From Desulfuromusa sp. (GTDB lineage: Bacteria > Desulfobacterota > Desulfuromonadia > Desulfuromonadales > Geopsychrobacteraceae), in the NCBI GenBank assembly GCA_029934755.1, contig JAOZLQ010000035.1, forward strand, positions 1 to 15,375: DNA of 15,375 nt. Direction: 5' to 3'. Numbering within the stretch: position 1 is the stretch's first letter; every line of letters starts with the position of its first letter. The notes beneath the pieces were generated by a model. That model saw nothing but the letters and a program-made list of their open reading frames with translations, did no database searches and was not told where the DNA came from. A program made the translations under genes and the position numbers. This document shows positions 1 to 6,493 of this stretch, piece by piece.

Positions 1-91
1 ACTGCCTAGAATAACTTTCTCCGATTCTGGTTCCTTGGTTCTTAAACAAATGTAGTCGCCGGAGCAGCTTTTCAGGGTTGATGTGGATGAT
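1..91. other. Window edge, no supportable gene
   Basis: This is the stretch beyond the 3' end of the minus-strand methyltransferase. On the minus strand the frame stays open from just after the methyltransferase stop to the window edge (about 30 codons), but it has no ATG or GTG start and no ribosome binding site. On the plus strand every frame meets a stop early. It could hold the tail or head of a neighbouring gene cut by the window edge, but the sequence here is too short to decide. Confidence 0.4.
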
Positions 92-742
92 TTATTTCTT
101 CGTAGTCAACGACTTTTTCGCTGTACCGCGAATTGTTCTGCGGACAAAAGCTGGAGCACCGGTCATTGGGGCTTCTGTCAGTTGTTCTATTCTGAAGCCT
201 GCAGAATGGATGGCCGTTGCTGTATCACGAGTCAAGCGACAGTCTCCTGCACAAAAGCTCCAAAAGGGTTCAATTCGGTGTTGCCAGTTCCGAGTTGGTT
301 GATGGTTGGAAATAATGTGTTCAAGAAAAAGGAATGTGCCATTTGGGCGCAATAAACGATAAATTTCTTGAAGGCTATTTTCGAGACTGGAAACAGAACA
401 AAGAACCAGCGTAGAAACGATAGTGTCAAAAGATGCATCGGGCATTTCTATCGCTTCCGCATCCCAGTGGGTGACATCTAGTCGGTCTTTCTGGTTTTTT
501 TTCGTTTTTCGCAGCAGATTTTTGCGCATTTGCTGATCCGGTTCGCTGAGGATGATCCGCGTTACAGCTTCAGGATAATGGGGAAGGTTGACGCCCGTTC
601 CTGCACCGATTTCTAGTAAATCGCCTTTGGCATGGGATAGTAGCTCTTTACGCCATTTTTGCAGACAGTTTTTTTCCGTACTACGCATGGCATAATCGTA
701 GCTTTTAGCTATCAGGAAAGAGCGTATTTTTTTAATTGGCAT
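92..742 (-). CDS. Class I SAM-dependent methyltransferase, METTL7/TMT1-like
   Basis: This encodes a 216-residue soluble methyltransferase that would transfer a methyl group from S-adenosylmethionine. Motif I, LEIGAGTG, lies at residues 43-50, an acidic residue follows in SEPD (66-69), motif II is around WDAEAIEMPD (93-102), and the LRPNGTFLFLEH segment is at 131-142. The stretch TLVLCSV (111-117) and the later IEPFW...DCRLTRDT pattern (158-173) closely resemble the METTL7 (TMT1) group, whose human members methylate alkyl thiols including hydrogen sulfide. It lacks the N-terminal membrane anchor of the human proteins. Small-molecule or lipid methyltransferases related to UbiE or PmtA are the alternative. 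The start at 742 is preceded by a purine-rich GGAA stretch. It is transcribed divergently from the ABC transporter genes. The fold is certain; the substrate is inferred. Confidence 0.88.
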   Translation of the reverse strand: MPIKKIRSFLIAKSYDYAMRSTEKNCLQKWRKELLSHAKGDLLEIGAGTGVNLPHYPEAVTRIILSEPDQQMRKNLLRKTKKNQKDRLDVTHWDAEAIEMPDASFDTIVSTLVLCSVSSLENSLQEIYRLLRPNGTFLFLEHIISNHQPTRNWQHRIEPFWSFCAGDCRLTRDTATAIHSAGFRIEQLTEAPMTGAPAFVRRTIRGTAKKSLTTKK

Positions 743-855
743 GATCCGGATTCCGTTCCTTGTCCTATTTTATGCTAACCAGGTAGATGGTGTACCTTGT
801 CTATATATCACCATGATGGTTAAGTTTGTGAGTCTTGTCAAGAAATCGAAGGAAG

Positions 856-884
856 TTGGCTGCAATTCTGGGGATAAATATAAT
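856..884 (+). promoter_or_regulatory. Sigma70-type promoter for the ABC-hslO unit
   Basis: A perfect TATAAT -10 box lies at 879-884, with TTGGCT (four of six matches to TTGACA) at 856-861 and an ideal 17-nt spacer. Transcription would start near 891, giving a leader of about 30 to 50 nt before the first ATPase start codon. It is the best-matching promoter I can see in the window. No other plausible promoter was noticed before hslO, which suggests that one transcript covers all three genes. Confidence 0.7.
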
Positions 885-919
885 CAGTTCCGTCATGCTC
901 TTCCCTTGTCAGGTTACAG

Positions 920-1855
920 ATGCGGTTGTATATTCGCATTATGAGCGCACTGATTATAGAAAATCTGTACAAGTCTTTTGATGGAATACCTGCAGTAAAA
1001 GGGATTAATTTTACTATCGATAATGGTGAAATCTTTGGTTTGCTCGGTCCCAATGGTGCGGGGAAAAGTACGACGATCAATATGATTGCCGGGGTTGTCC
1101 GTTTGGGATCCGGAAGTATTACAGCTTTTGGCTATGACAACCAGCGGGAGTATCGTCACACGCGCAGGATGTTGGGAGTCGTACATCAGGAAGTTGTCAT
1201 TGATAACTTCTTTACCGTTGACCAAGCTCTCCGACTTCATGCTGGTTATTACGGGGTTAAAGATGATCCCGCCTGGCGCCAGTTATTGGTTGAACGCCTT
1301 GGATTGAAGCCTCATTTAGATAAAGTGATGTTGAAGTTGTCTGGTGGTCTGAAGCGGCGCTTCATGATTGCCAAGGCACTTATCCACCGGCCGAAATTGT
1401 TGATTCTGGATGAGCCGACCGCTGGGGTAGATGTTGAGTTGCGTCATGGTCTATGGGAGTTTGTGCGGGAAATTAATCGGCAGGGAACGACGATATTGTT
1501 GACAACCCACTATCTGGAAGAGGCTGAAGAAATGTGTGATCGCATTGCAATCATGAATCATGGTGAACTGATTGCACTTGAGGAAACACAACAGCTGATC
1601 CGGAGGCTGTCAAATCGTCAGCTACGTCTTTGGTTGGAGTATCCTTTAACTGAAATTCCAATAGGGTTAGGGTCGTATTCTCCCGAATTAAAAGAGAATG
1701 GAAATATTCTTCTTCTACGTTTGCCGGCCGGTGAAGGTGCCGGAAGGGTTCTAAGCCAACTGACCGAATCAGGATTGAAGATCCAAGATATCGAGACAGA
1801 TCAGAGTGGCTTGGAAGAAGTTTTTATCCATTTGACCGGAATAAAGGGAGCGTAG
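920..1855 (+). CDS. ABC transporter ATP-binding protein, YadG-like
   Basis: This is the nucleotide-binding subunit of an ABC-2 type transporter. It hydrolyses ATP at the cytoplasmic face to drive the permease encoded directly downstream. The 311-residue product has Walker A GPNGAGKST (43-51), a Q-loop glutamine at 90, a signature LSGGLKRR (140-147, with leucine in place of the usual glutamine), Walker B LLILDEP (160-166) and the H-loop histidine at 197. The text around EPTAGVDVELR and LLTTHYLEEAEE matches E. coli YadG and the wider DrrA/NodI group. The C-terminal 90 or so residues form the variable regulatory tail. Start choice is open: ATG at 920 has a weak AGG six bases upstream, whereas ATG at 941 (MSALIIENLYKSF) fits the family's usual N terminus but has no obvious ribosome binding site. 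The transported substrate is unknown. Confidence 0.93.
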   Translation: MRLYIRIMSALIIENLYKSFDGIPAVKGINFTIDNGEIFGLLGPNGAGKSTTINMIAGVVRLGSGSITAFGYDNQREYRHTRRMLGVVHQEVVIDNFFTVDQALRLHAGYYGVKDDPAWRQLLVERLGLKPHLDKVMLKLSGGLKRRFMIAKALIHRPKLLILDEPTAGVDVELRHGLWEFVREINRQGTTILLTTHYLEEAEEMCDRIAIMNHGELIALEETQQLIRRLSNRQLRLWLEYPLTEIPIGLGSYSPELKENGNILLLRLPAGEGAGRVLSQLTESGLKIQDIETDQSGLEEVFIHLTGIKGA

Positions 1856-2644
1856 ATGGATACCAGTCCAGATAGTCAATATTATCCCTGGCTCCCCTTT
1901 GTCACTCTGTTGCGAAAAGAAATTCTACGTTTCTTGAGGGTTTCAACGCAGACTTTACTGACCCCGATTGTGACGGCCTCTCTCTATCTTTTTATCTTTG
2001 GAGCAACTCTGGGTGAACGGCTCAATGTTCTAGAAGGATTCAGCTATGCCCAGTTTGTCATTCCGGGATTGATTATTATGGGGGTTATCAATAATACATT
2101 TGCCAATACTTCTTCATCTTTATTTATGTCACGTTATCTGGGGGGAATTGTTGACTTATTGGTAACCCCGGTGAGCCCACCGCAGTTCATTATGGCCTAT
2201 ACTCTTGCGGCAATGCTGCGTGGATTGCTAGTTGGAGCAGTGGTCTGGTTGATTTCAACGATGTTTGCGACATTGCCGTGGGAATCTCCTTTTCTGGCTA
2301 TTCTGATGGCAGTTATCGCCAGTTTCTTGTTTGCTCAATTCGGTTTGATTGCAGCAATTTATGCGCATAATTTTGATACGCTTTCAATGTACAGCAACTT
2401 TCTGATTCTACCGTTGGTCTACCTCGGCGGGGTTTTTTATCCAATTTCTATTCTTCCTGACCCTTGGGGAAGTTTCTCTTACCTTAATCCATTGTTTTAT
2501 CTGATCGACGGTTTTCGACATGCGATTATCGGTGTTGGAGATACCAGTTATCTGCTTGCTTTCGGGGTTAGTTTGGGGATTGCTACAGTCCTGTTTTCTT
2601 GGGCTGCCTGGCTGATTGGTAAAGGATACCGGTTGCGGTCTTGA
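1856..2644 (+). CDS. ABC-2 type transporter permease, YadH-like
   Basis: This is the membrane subunit that pairs with the ATPase just upstream, most likely in export of a lipid, polysaccharide or drug-like molecule across the inner membrane. The 262 residues hold about six membrane segments, roughly 34-54, 64-84, 112-135, 145-168, 178-197 and 236-255. The ABC-2 signature is clear: YLGGVFYPISILP (189-201), then SYLNPLFYLIDGFRHAIIG (208-226). This region and the basic GKGYRLRS C terminus resemble E. coli YadH. The start codon directly follows the ATPase stop codon with no gap, and AAGGGAG lies five bases before it, so the two subunits are translationally coupled. The substrate cannot be read from sequence; YadGH itself is poorly characterised. 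Confidence 0.93.
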   Translation: MDTSPDSQYYPWLPFVTLLRKEILRFLRVSTQTLLTPIVTASLYLFIFGATLGERLNVLEGFSYAQFVIPGLIIMGVINNTFANTSSSLFMSRYLGGIVDLLVTPVSPPQFIMAYTLAAMLRGLLVGAVVWLISTMFATLPWESPFLAILMAVIASFLFAQFGLIAAIYAHNFDTLSMYSNFLILPLVYLGGVFYPISILPDPWGSFSYLNPLFYLIDGFRHAIIGVGDTSYLLAFGVSLGIATVLFSWAAWLIGKGYRLRS

Positions 2645-2666
2645 AATGAAGATGAGAGGAGACAAA

Positions 2667-3542
2667 ATGCAAGATTATTTGATTCGGGTGGTTAGTCCCG
2701 ATGGTTTATTTCGTGCGGCGGCGGCGGTAACAACCGGGTTAGTGCGCACTATTTGTGAAAAGCAACAGACCGACATTACGGCATCGGTTGCACTTGGGCG
2801 TTTGTTGACCGGCGGGGCACTACTAAGCTGCCTGCTGAAAGGGAAGCAACGGTTGGCCTTATCGGTTGAGGGAAATGGTCCGTTGGGAAAAATGAGTGTT
2901 GAAGCTGATGCCGAAGGGAAAATTCGAGGCACTATCCGTAACCCGATTTCTGGTCTTCCTCCTGCTGGAGACCATTTTGATGTTGCCGGTGCGGTTGGCC
3001 GGGCTGGGTTTCTCCACGTCTGGAAAGATCTGGGTCTGAAAACTCCCTATCAAAGTATGGTACAGCTCCAGAGTAGTGAAATCGCAGAAGATTTGGCGTG
3101 GTATTTAACCACCTCGGAACAAGTACCGTCGAGTATCGGATTGGGAGTTGAGCTCGATTCGGCGGGTCAGGTTGCCGTCGCCGGTGGATTTTTAGTCCAA
3201 TCACTGCCCCCTGGGGATTCTGTCCAGATTGAGATCTTGAGTAAAAAAATTAAAGAGTTGCCACCAACGACCAGCATGCTGAAGCAGGGACTGACGCCAA
3301 CTGAGATTCTCGAACGAATATTTACCGATGTTGGCTTCCACGTACAGCAAAAGATTCCACTGCGTTTTTCTTGTCCCTGCAATCAGCAGCAGATTGAACA
3401 GATGTTGGTTGGTCTTGGTAGCAAGGAGCTTGTTTCGCTTGCCGAGGAGCAGGAACCGGTTGAGGTCGTTTGTGAATATTGTCGACATCGCTACCATTTT
3501 AATCGAGAACAGATGGATAAGCTAATCAAAATGGCAAAGTGA
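2667..3542 (+). CDS. hslO: Redox-regulated chaperone Hsp33
   Basis: Hsp33 is a cytoplasmic holdase. It is inactive while reduced and zinc-bound, and becomes active when oxidation releases the zinc and unfolds its C terminus, preventing aggregation of damaged proteins. The 291-residue product (usual length) begins MQDYLIRVVS; this start is chosen over an in-frame ATG at 2616 because AGGAG lies five bases upstream and the family N terminus aligns. The redox switch is intact: CPC supplies Cys236 and Cys238, and CEYC supplies Cys269 and Cys272, the same spacing as the four zinc ligands of E. coli Hsp33. It starts 22 nt after the permease stop, so it probably shares the ABC transcript. An oxidative-stress chaperone in an apparent anaerobe would fit protection during oxygen exposure. 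No clear terminator follows it. Confidence 0.95.
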   Translation: MQDYLIRVVSPDGLFRAAAAVTTGLVRTICEKQQTDITASVALGRLLTGGALLSCLLKGKQRLALSVEGNGPLGKMSVEADAEGKIRGTIRNPISGLPPAGDHFDVAGAVGRAGFLHVWKDLGLKTPYQSMVQLQSSEIAEDLAWYLTTSEQVPSSIGLGVELDSAGQVAVAGGFLVQSLPPGDSVQIEILSKKIKELPPTTSMLKQGLTPTEILERIFTDVGFHVQQKIPLRFSCPCNQQQIEQMLVGLGSKELVSLAEEQEPVEVVCEYCRHRYHFNREQMDKLIKMAK

Positions 3543-3665
3543 GATTCGGTCTAATATCATCTTTTTTAGTAAAACAGATAAAAACATGGGCTTAAAATAA
3601 GAATATAAACTAAAAACCGCTGTAATATCAGAGTAAAAGTCGACTATTCTAGTTGTCTTAATTGC

Positions 3666-3681
3666 ATACAGTATACGGTAT
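3666..3681. promoter_or_regulatory. 16-bp near-palindrome, candidate operator
   Basis: ATACAGTATACGGTAT reads as two 8-bp half-sites (ATACaGTA and its complement ATACcGTA) differing at one position. It ends five bases before the TTGACA element at 3687. Such dyad symmetry just upstream of a -35 box is typical of an activator or repressor site. I cannot name the regulator. Confidence 0.4.
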
Positions 3682-3686
3682 TTCTC

Positions 3687-3715
3687 TTGACATATTGGGT
3701 GAATTATCCTAGTTT
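3687..3715 (+). promoter_or_regulatory. Candidate nuo operon promoter
   Basis: A perfect TTGACA -35 hexamer lies at 3687-3692. Seventeen bases later is TAGTTT (3710-3715), a weak -10 that keeps the most conserved T, A and final T. A start near 3722 would give a leader of about 75 nt before nuoA. The poor -10 suggests either dependence on an activator or a mistaken -10 assignment. Confidence 0.4.
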
Positions 3716-3734
3716 TTCACACGCTGCGAAGTAT

Positions 3735-3751
3735 CCTGACAGCTTGTCAGG
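3735..3751. promoter_or_regulatory. Perfect inverted repeat in the nuo leader
   Basis: CCTGACA-GCT-TGTCAGG has two perfect 7-bp arms around a 3-bp centre. It lies about 30 bases before the nuoA ribosome binding site and just downstream of the predicted transcription start. It may be a repressor operator or a leader hairpin. The CCTGAC/GTCAGG half-sites resemble those of Fe-S sensing Rrf2 regulators of the IscR type, but the half-site spacing differs from E. coli IscR, so that link is only a suggestion. Confidence 0.5.
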
Positions 3752-3796
3752 TATGGCTGCATGGTTCGATCTCTTCTAAGGAAGGAGCGGTTTTTT

Positions 3797-4153
3797 ATGC
3801 TGGATATTTATTTACCGATTCTTGTTGTCATGGGAATCGCTTTTGCTTTTGCGCTGGGGTCGGTCGTTTTGTCCCGACTTGTTGGAGTGAAGAAGCCTAG
3901 TGAAGTCAAGTTAGCGCCTTATGAATGTGGTATGCCTCTGATTGGTTCAGCTCAAGAGCGTTTTTCCATCAAGTTTTACATTGTTGCGATGCTATTTATC
4001 CTTTTCGATATTGAGGCAGTTTTTCTCTATCCTTGGGCGGTCATGTTTAAGCGTCTCGGTATTTTTGGTTTTATTGAAATGGGAGTGTTCATCATCATTC
4101 TTCTTGTTGGTTTTGTCTATGTATGGAAAAAAGGAGCTCTGGAATGGGAATAG
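3797..4153 (+). CDS. nuoA: NADH-quinone oxidoreductase subunit A
   Basis: NuoA is a small membrane subunit at the junction of the peripheral and membrane arms of complex I, near the quinone cavity. The 118-residue product has three membrane segments (about 5-27, 58-80, 88-110). Between the first two lies the conserved cytoplasmic loop with YECG at 42-45, followed by FDIEAVFLYPW at 70-80, whose acidic residues belong to the central hydrophilic axis. The start at 3797 is chosen over an in-frame ATG at 3761 because AAGGAG (3782-3787) lies nine bases upstream and the family starts here. It opens the nuo operon, and its last 10 nt overlap the start of nuoB. Confidence 0.95.
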   Translation: MLDIYLPILVVMGIAFAFALGSVVLSRLVGVKKPSEVKLAPYECGMPLIGSAQERFSIKFYIVAMLFILFDIEAVFLYPWAVMFKRLGIFGFIEMGVFIIILLVGFVYVWKKGALEWE

Positions 4154-4662
4154 AGCAACCAAGAACACTCGGTAGCGGTCTAATTACAACAAGTCTGGAT
4201 AAAATAGTGAACTGGTCACGGGCTAGCTCTATGTGGCCTCTGACTTTTGGTTTGGCATGCTGCGCTATTGAAATGATGGCAACCGGCGCTGCCAGGTTTG
4301 ACCTTGACCGAATGGGAATTCTATTTCGTGCCTCTCCCCGCCAGGCGGATGTCATTATTATTGCTGGTACCGTCACCAAAAAAATGGTGCCGGTTATCAA
4401 GACTGTTTATGAGCAGATGCCAGAACCACGCTACGTCATTGCTATGGGGGCTTGTGCTTCATCGGGGGGCATTTTTGATACTTACAGTACGGTACAGGGA
4501 GTTGACGAATTTTTGCCAGTCGATGTTTATATCCCCGGTTGTCCACCACGTCCGGAAGGATTGCTCTACGGCCTGATGAAACTGCAGGATAAAATTCGGG
4601 CAGAACGCAATACTTTTGGAGCTGCTATTGGTGTTGGTGACGTTATTCACAATAGGGCCTGA
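4144..4662 (+). CDS. nuoB: NADH-quinone oxidoreductase subunit B (N2 cluster)
   Basis: NuoB carries the terminal [4Fe-4S] cluster N2, which hands electrons to quinone. In the 172-residue protein the four ligand cysteines are in place: the tandem Cys39-Cys40 in FGLACC, Cys104 in MGACASSGG, and Cys133 in PGCPPRPE. The family motif RASPRQADV (62-70) is also present. The start at 4144 has AAGGAG seven bases upstream and lies inside the end of nuoA, which implies translational coupling. An in-frame ATG at 4123 has no comparable site and would add seven residues unlike the family. Together with NuoC, NuoD and NuoI it makes up the quinone-reducing module encoded here. Confidence 0.97.
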   Translation: MGIEQPRTLGSGLITTSLDKIVNWSRASSMWPLTFGLACCAIEMMATGAARFDLDRMGILFRASPRQADVIIIAGTVTKKMVPVIKTVYEQMPEPRYVIAMGACASSGGIFDTYSTVQGVDEFLPVDVYIPGCPPRPEGLLYGLMKLQDKIRAERNTFGAAIGVGDVIHNRA

Positions 4663-4691
4663 TGGCCGTTAGTTGAAAATAGGGAAAATCA

Positions 4692-5174
4692 ATGAGCGCT
4701 CAAGCAATTGTTGAAAAATTGAAGGGAAAATTCTCTGCTGAAATTCTGGATGTTGTTGAGTTTCGCGGTGAAACGACTGTCACAGTGAAGAAGGAGCAGA
4801 TTGTCGATATCTGTACTTTCATGCGTGATGACTTTGGTTATAACCTGCTTTGTGATCTTTGTGGGGTTGATTATATGGGGAAATCGCCACGCTTTATGGT
4901 GGTTTATAACCTCTACAATATCACGACGAAGCAGCGGATTAGGATCAAGGCGCCAGTTGAAGAACTGAATGCCAATATTGATACCGTCAGTACTGTCTGG
5001 GGGACGGCCAATTGGCATGAGCGGGAGTGTTGGGATCTGATGGGAATTAAGTTTAATAACCATCCTGACTTGCGCCGTATTCTGATGCCCGCTGATTGGG
5101 AAGGTCATCCATTGCGCAAGGATTATCCTCTGCAGGGTCCGGATCGTGAGCCTTATAAAGGTAGACTCTCCTAA
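4692..5174 (+). CDS. nuoC: NADH-quinone oxidoreductase subunit C
   Basis: This is the 30-kDa peripheral-arm subunit that buttresses NuoD and NuoB. It has no cofactor. At 160 residues it is a stand-alone NuoC, not the NuoCD fusion of E. coli. The 30-kDa signature ERECWDLMGIKF is at 110-121, followed by HPDLRRILMPADWEGHPLRK (124-143), and the protein ends shortly after DYPLQGPDREPYKGRLS. AGGGA at 4681-4685 is the ribosome binding site, six bases before the ATG. It lies 29 bp after nuoB and 36 bp before nuoD. Confidence 0.96.
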   Translation: MSAQAIVEKLKGKFSAEILDVVEFRGETTVTVKKEQIVDICTFMRDDFGYNLLCDLCGVDYMGKSPRFMVVYNLYNITTKQRIRIKAPVEELNANIDTVSTVWGTANWHERECWDLMGIKFNNHPDLRRILMPADWEGHPLRKDYPLQGPDREPYKGRLS

Positions 5175-5210
5175 TAAACGCTTTAATTCCTTAATCGGAC
5201 GAGGCATATA

Positions 5211-6395
5211 ATGGCAGCAAATACCAACGAAACAATGACCATCAACATGGGGCCCCAGCACCCGTCGACTCACGGCGTGTTGCAGTTGATCCTTGAGCTC
5301 GATGGTGAAATTGTGGTGAAGGCGACCCCACATATAGGTTTTCTTCACCGGGGGATTGAGAAGCTTTCTGAACATCGCACCTATCATCAGATCATTCCGC
5401 TGACAGACCGGCTCGATTATCTGGCACCGATGAGCAACAATCTTGGTTATGTTCTGGCAGTCGAGAAGTTACTTGGGATTACTGATGAGATCCCCGAGCG
5501 GGTTCAACGGATTCGGGTCATCATGACTGAGCTGACTCGATTGAAGAGCCATCTGGTTTGGTTGGCTTGTCATGCTCTTGATATTGGTGCAATGACGGTT
5601 TTTCTCTACTGTTTCCGCGAACGTGAATGTATCACCGATATTTATGAAAAAGTTTCTGGCGCACGGATGACTTCCAATTACTTTCGTGTTGGTGGTCTTG
5701 CTGATGATCTTCCTGATGGTCTTGAGGGGGAGATTCGGACTTTTGCTGAATCGATACCGGCGCACGTTGAAGAATATGAGGGTTTGCTGACTGGCAACCG
5801 AATCTGGCAGAAGCGAACCGTTGGGGTTGGTGAAATCAGTGCTGAAGCCGCTATTGATATTGGTATCACCGGACCCGCATTGCGGGCTTCTGGGGTCGAT
5901 TGGGATTTGCGGCGGGATAACCCTTACTGCGGTTATGAGGATTATGAATTCGAAGTTCCAGTTAGAACAGGCTGTGATACTTTCGACCGTTACAGGGTTC
6001 GTCTTGATGAGATGCTTCAATCGGCACAGATTATTTTACAGGCGCTGGATAAGCTGAAGCCCGGTCCGACTCTGGCTGACTGCCCTAAGATTGTACTGCC
6101 TCCAAAAAAAGATGTTGTCAATAATATTGAAAGTCTGATTCATCATTTCAAGATTGTGACTGCAGGGTTTGAACCGGAGCCCGGAGAAATTTATCAGAGC
6201 GTAGAGGCACCCAAGGGAGAGCTTGGTTACTATCTTATTTCTGATGGTTCATCTCATCCGTTCAGAATGAAAATACGCCCACCATCTTTTGTCAACTTGC
6301 AAGGACTGCCACAGATGGTTGAAGGGAAGTTGCTGGCCGATGTAGTTGCAGTTATCGGCACGCTCGATATTGTCCTTGGTGAAATCGACCGTTAA
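5211..6395 (+). CDS. nuoD: NADH-quinone oxidoreductase subunit D
   Basis: NuoD is the 49-kDa subunit that forms most of the quinone-binding pocket with NuoB. It descends from the large subunit of [NiFe] hydrogenase but lacks the metal-binding cysteines. The 394 residues include GPQHPSTHG (14-22), HIGFLHRGIEK (41-51) and TDRLDYLAPM (65-74). His21 and Tyr70 correspond in motif and spacing to the quinone-headgroup ligands His38 and Tyr87 of Thermus Nqo4, so quinone reduction should be intact. The C terminus ends in the usual GEIDR. GAGG lies six bases before the start. In standard operons nuoE, F and G follow; here the next gene is nuoH, 98 bp away. Confidence 0.97.
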   Translation: MAANTNETMTINMGPQHPSTHGVLQLILELDGEIVVKATPHIGFLHRGIEKLSEHRTYHQIIPLTDRLDYLAPMSNNLGYVLAVEKLLGITDEIPERVQRIRVIMTELTRLKSHLVWLACHALDIGAMTVFLYCFRERECITDIYEKVSGARMTSNYFRVGGLADDLPDGLEGEIRTFAESIPAHVEEYEGLLTGNRIWQKRTVGVGEISAEAAIDIGITGPALRASGVDWDLRRDNPYCGYEDYEFEVPVRTGCDTFDRYRVRLDEMLQSAQIILQALDKLKPGPTLADCPKIVLPPKKDVVNNIESLIHHFKIVTAGFEPEPGEIYQSVEAPKGELGYYLISDGSSHPFRMKIRPPSFVNLQGLPQMVEGKLLADVVAVIGTLDIVLGEIDR

Positions 6396-6432
6396 TTTAA
6401 ATCGGTTGAGGTTCCTTTTATTGTATTGGATT

Positions 6433-6453
6433 GCCGGTAGTCAATTGACCGGC
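6433..6453. repeat. Imperfect hairpin between nuoD and nuoH
   Basis: GCCGGT, a 2-nt AG bulge and TCAA face TTGACCGGC, giving an RNA stem of up to about nine pairs with little or no loop at the full extent. If the inner TCAA/TTGA does not pair, six GC-rich pairs enclose a 9-nt loop. No T-run follows, so it is not a terminator. It may be an RNA processing or stabilising element in the operon's largest internal gap. Confidence 0.4.
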
Positions 6454-6493
6454 TGAAAACGGCAGCAATGCCATTGACTGATGAAGGAAGAGG

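Larger units (their letters stand above)
3543..3796 (+). other. hslO-nuoA intergenic control region
   Basis: These AT-rich 254 bp between hslO and nuoA contain no convincing gene. Nothing resembling a GC-rich hairpin with a T-run follows hslO, so readthrough into nuo is possible. The promoter-proximal half carries a near-palindrome, a TTGACA element and a second perfect palindrome, each listed separately. The region has the look of a regulated promoter for the eleven-gene nuo operon. Confidence 0.6.

Noticed and set aside
83..355. Plus-strand open frames overlapping the methyltransferase (78-302 and 83-355).
   Set aside because: They are antisense to a gene with all expected SAM-methyltransferase motifs and encode nothing recognisable.
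807..842. A minus-strand TTGACA (complement of 837-842) as a divergent promoter for the methyltransferase.
   Set aside because: The best -10 at correct spacing is CATCAT, a poor match. A TAAAAT nearer the gene lacks a -35. A promoter must exist here, but I cannot place it.
3543..3660. A terminator after hslO.
   Set aside because: A T-run (3562-3567) exists, but no stable hairpin precedes it.
3753..3779. An 8-codon frame (MAAWFDLF) ending just before the nuoA ribosome binding site, as a possible leader peptide.
   Set aside because: The only Shine-Dalgarno-like AGG lies one base before its ATG, too close to work, and no attenuator structure follows it. Chance is more likely.
3761..3796. An N-terminal extension of NuoA starting at 3761.
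   Set aside because: There is no ribosome binding site before 3761, the extra residues (MVRSLLRKERFF) are unlike the family, and AAGGAG at 3782 fits the start at 3797.
4689..5387. A 232-codon minus-strand open frame opposite nuoC and nuoD.
   Set aside because: It is antisense to well-supported conserved genes, has no recognisable domain, and is explained by their codon usage.
5469..6020. A 183-codon minus-strand open frame inside nuoD.
   Set aside because: It lies wholly antisense to conserved NuoD and has no recognisable product or ribosome binding site.
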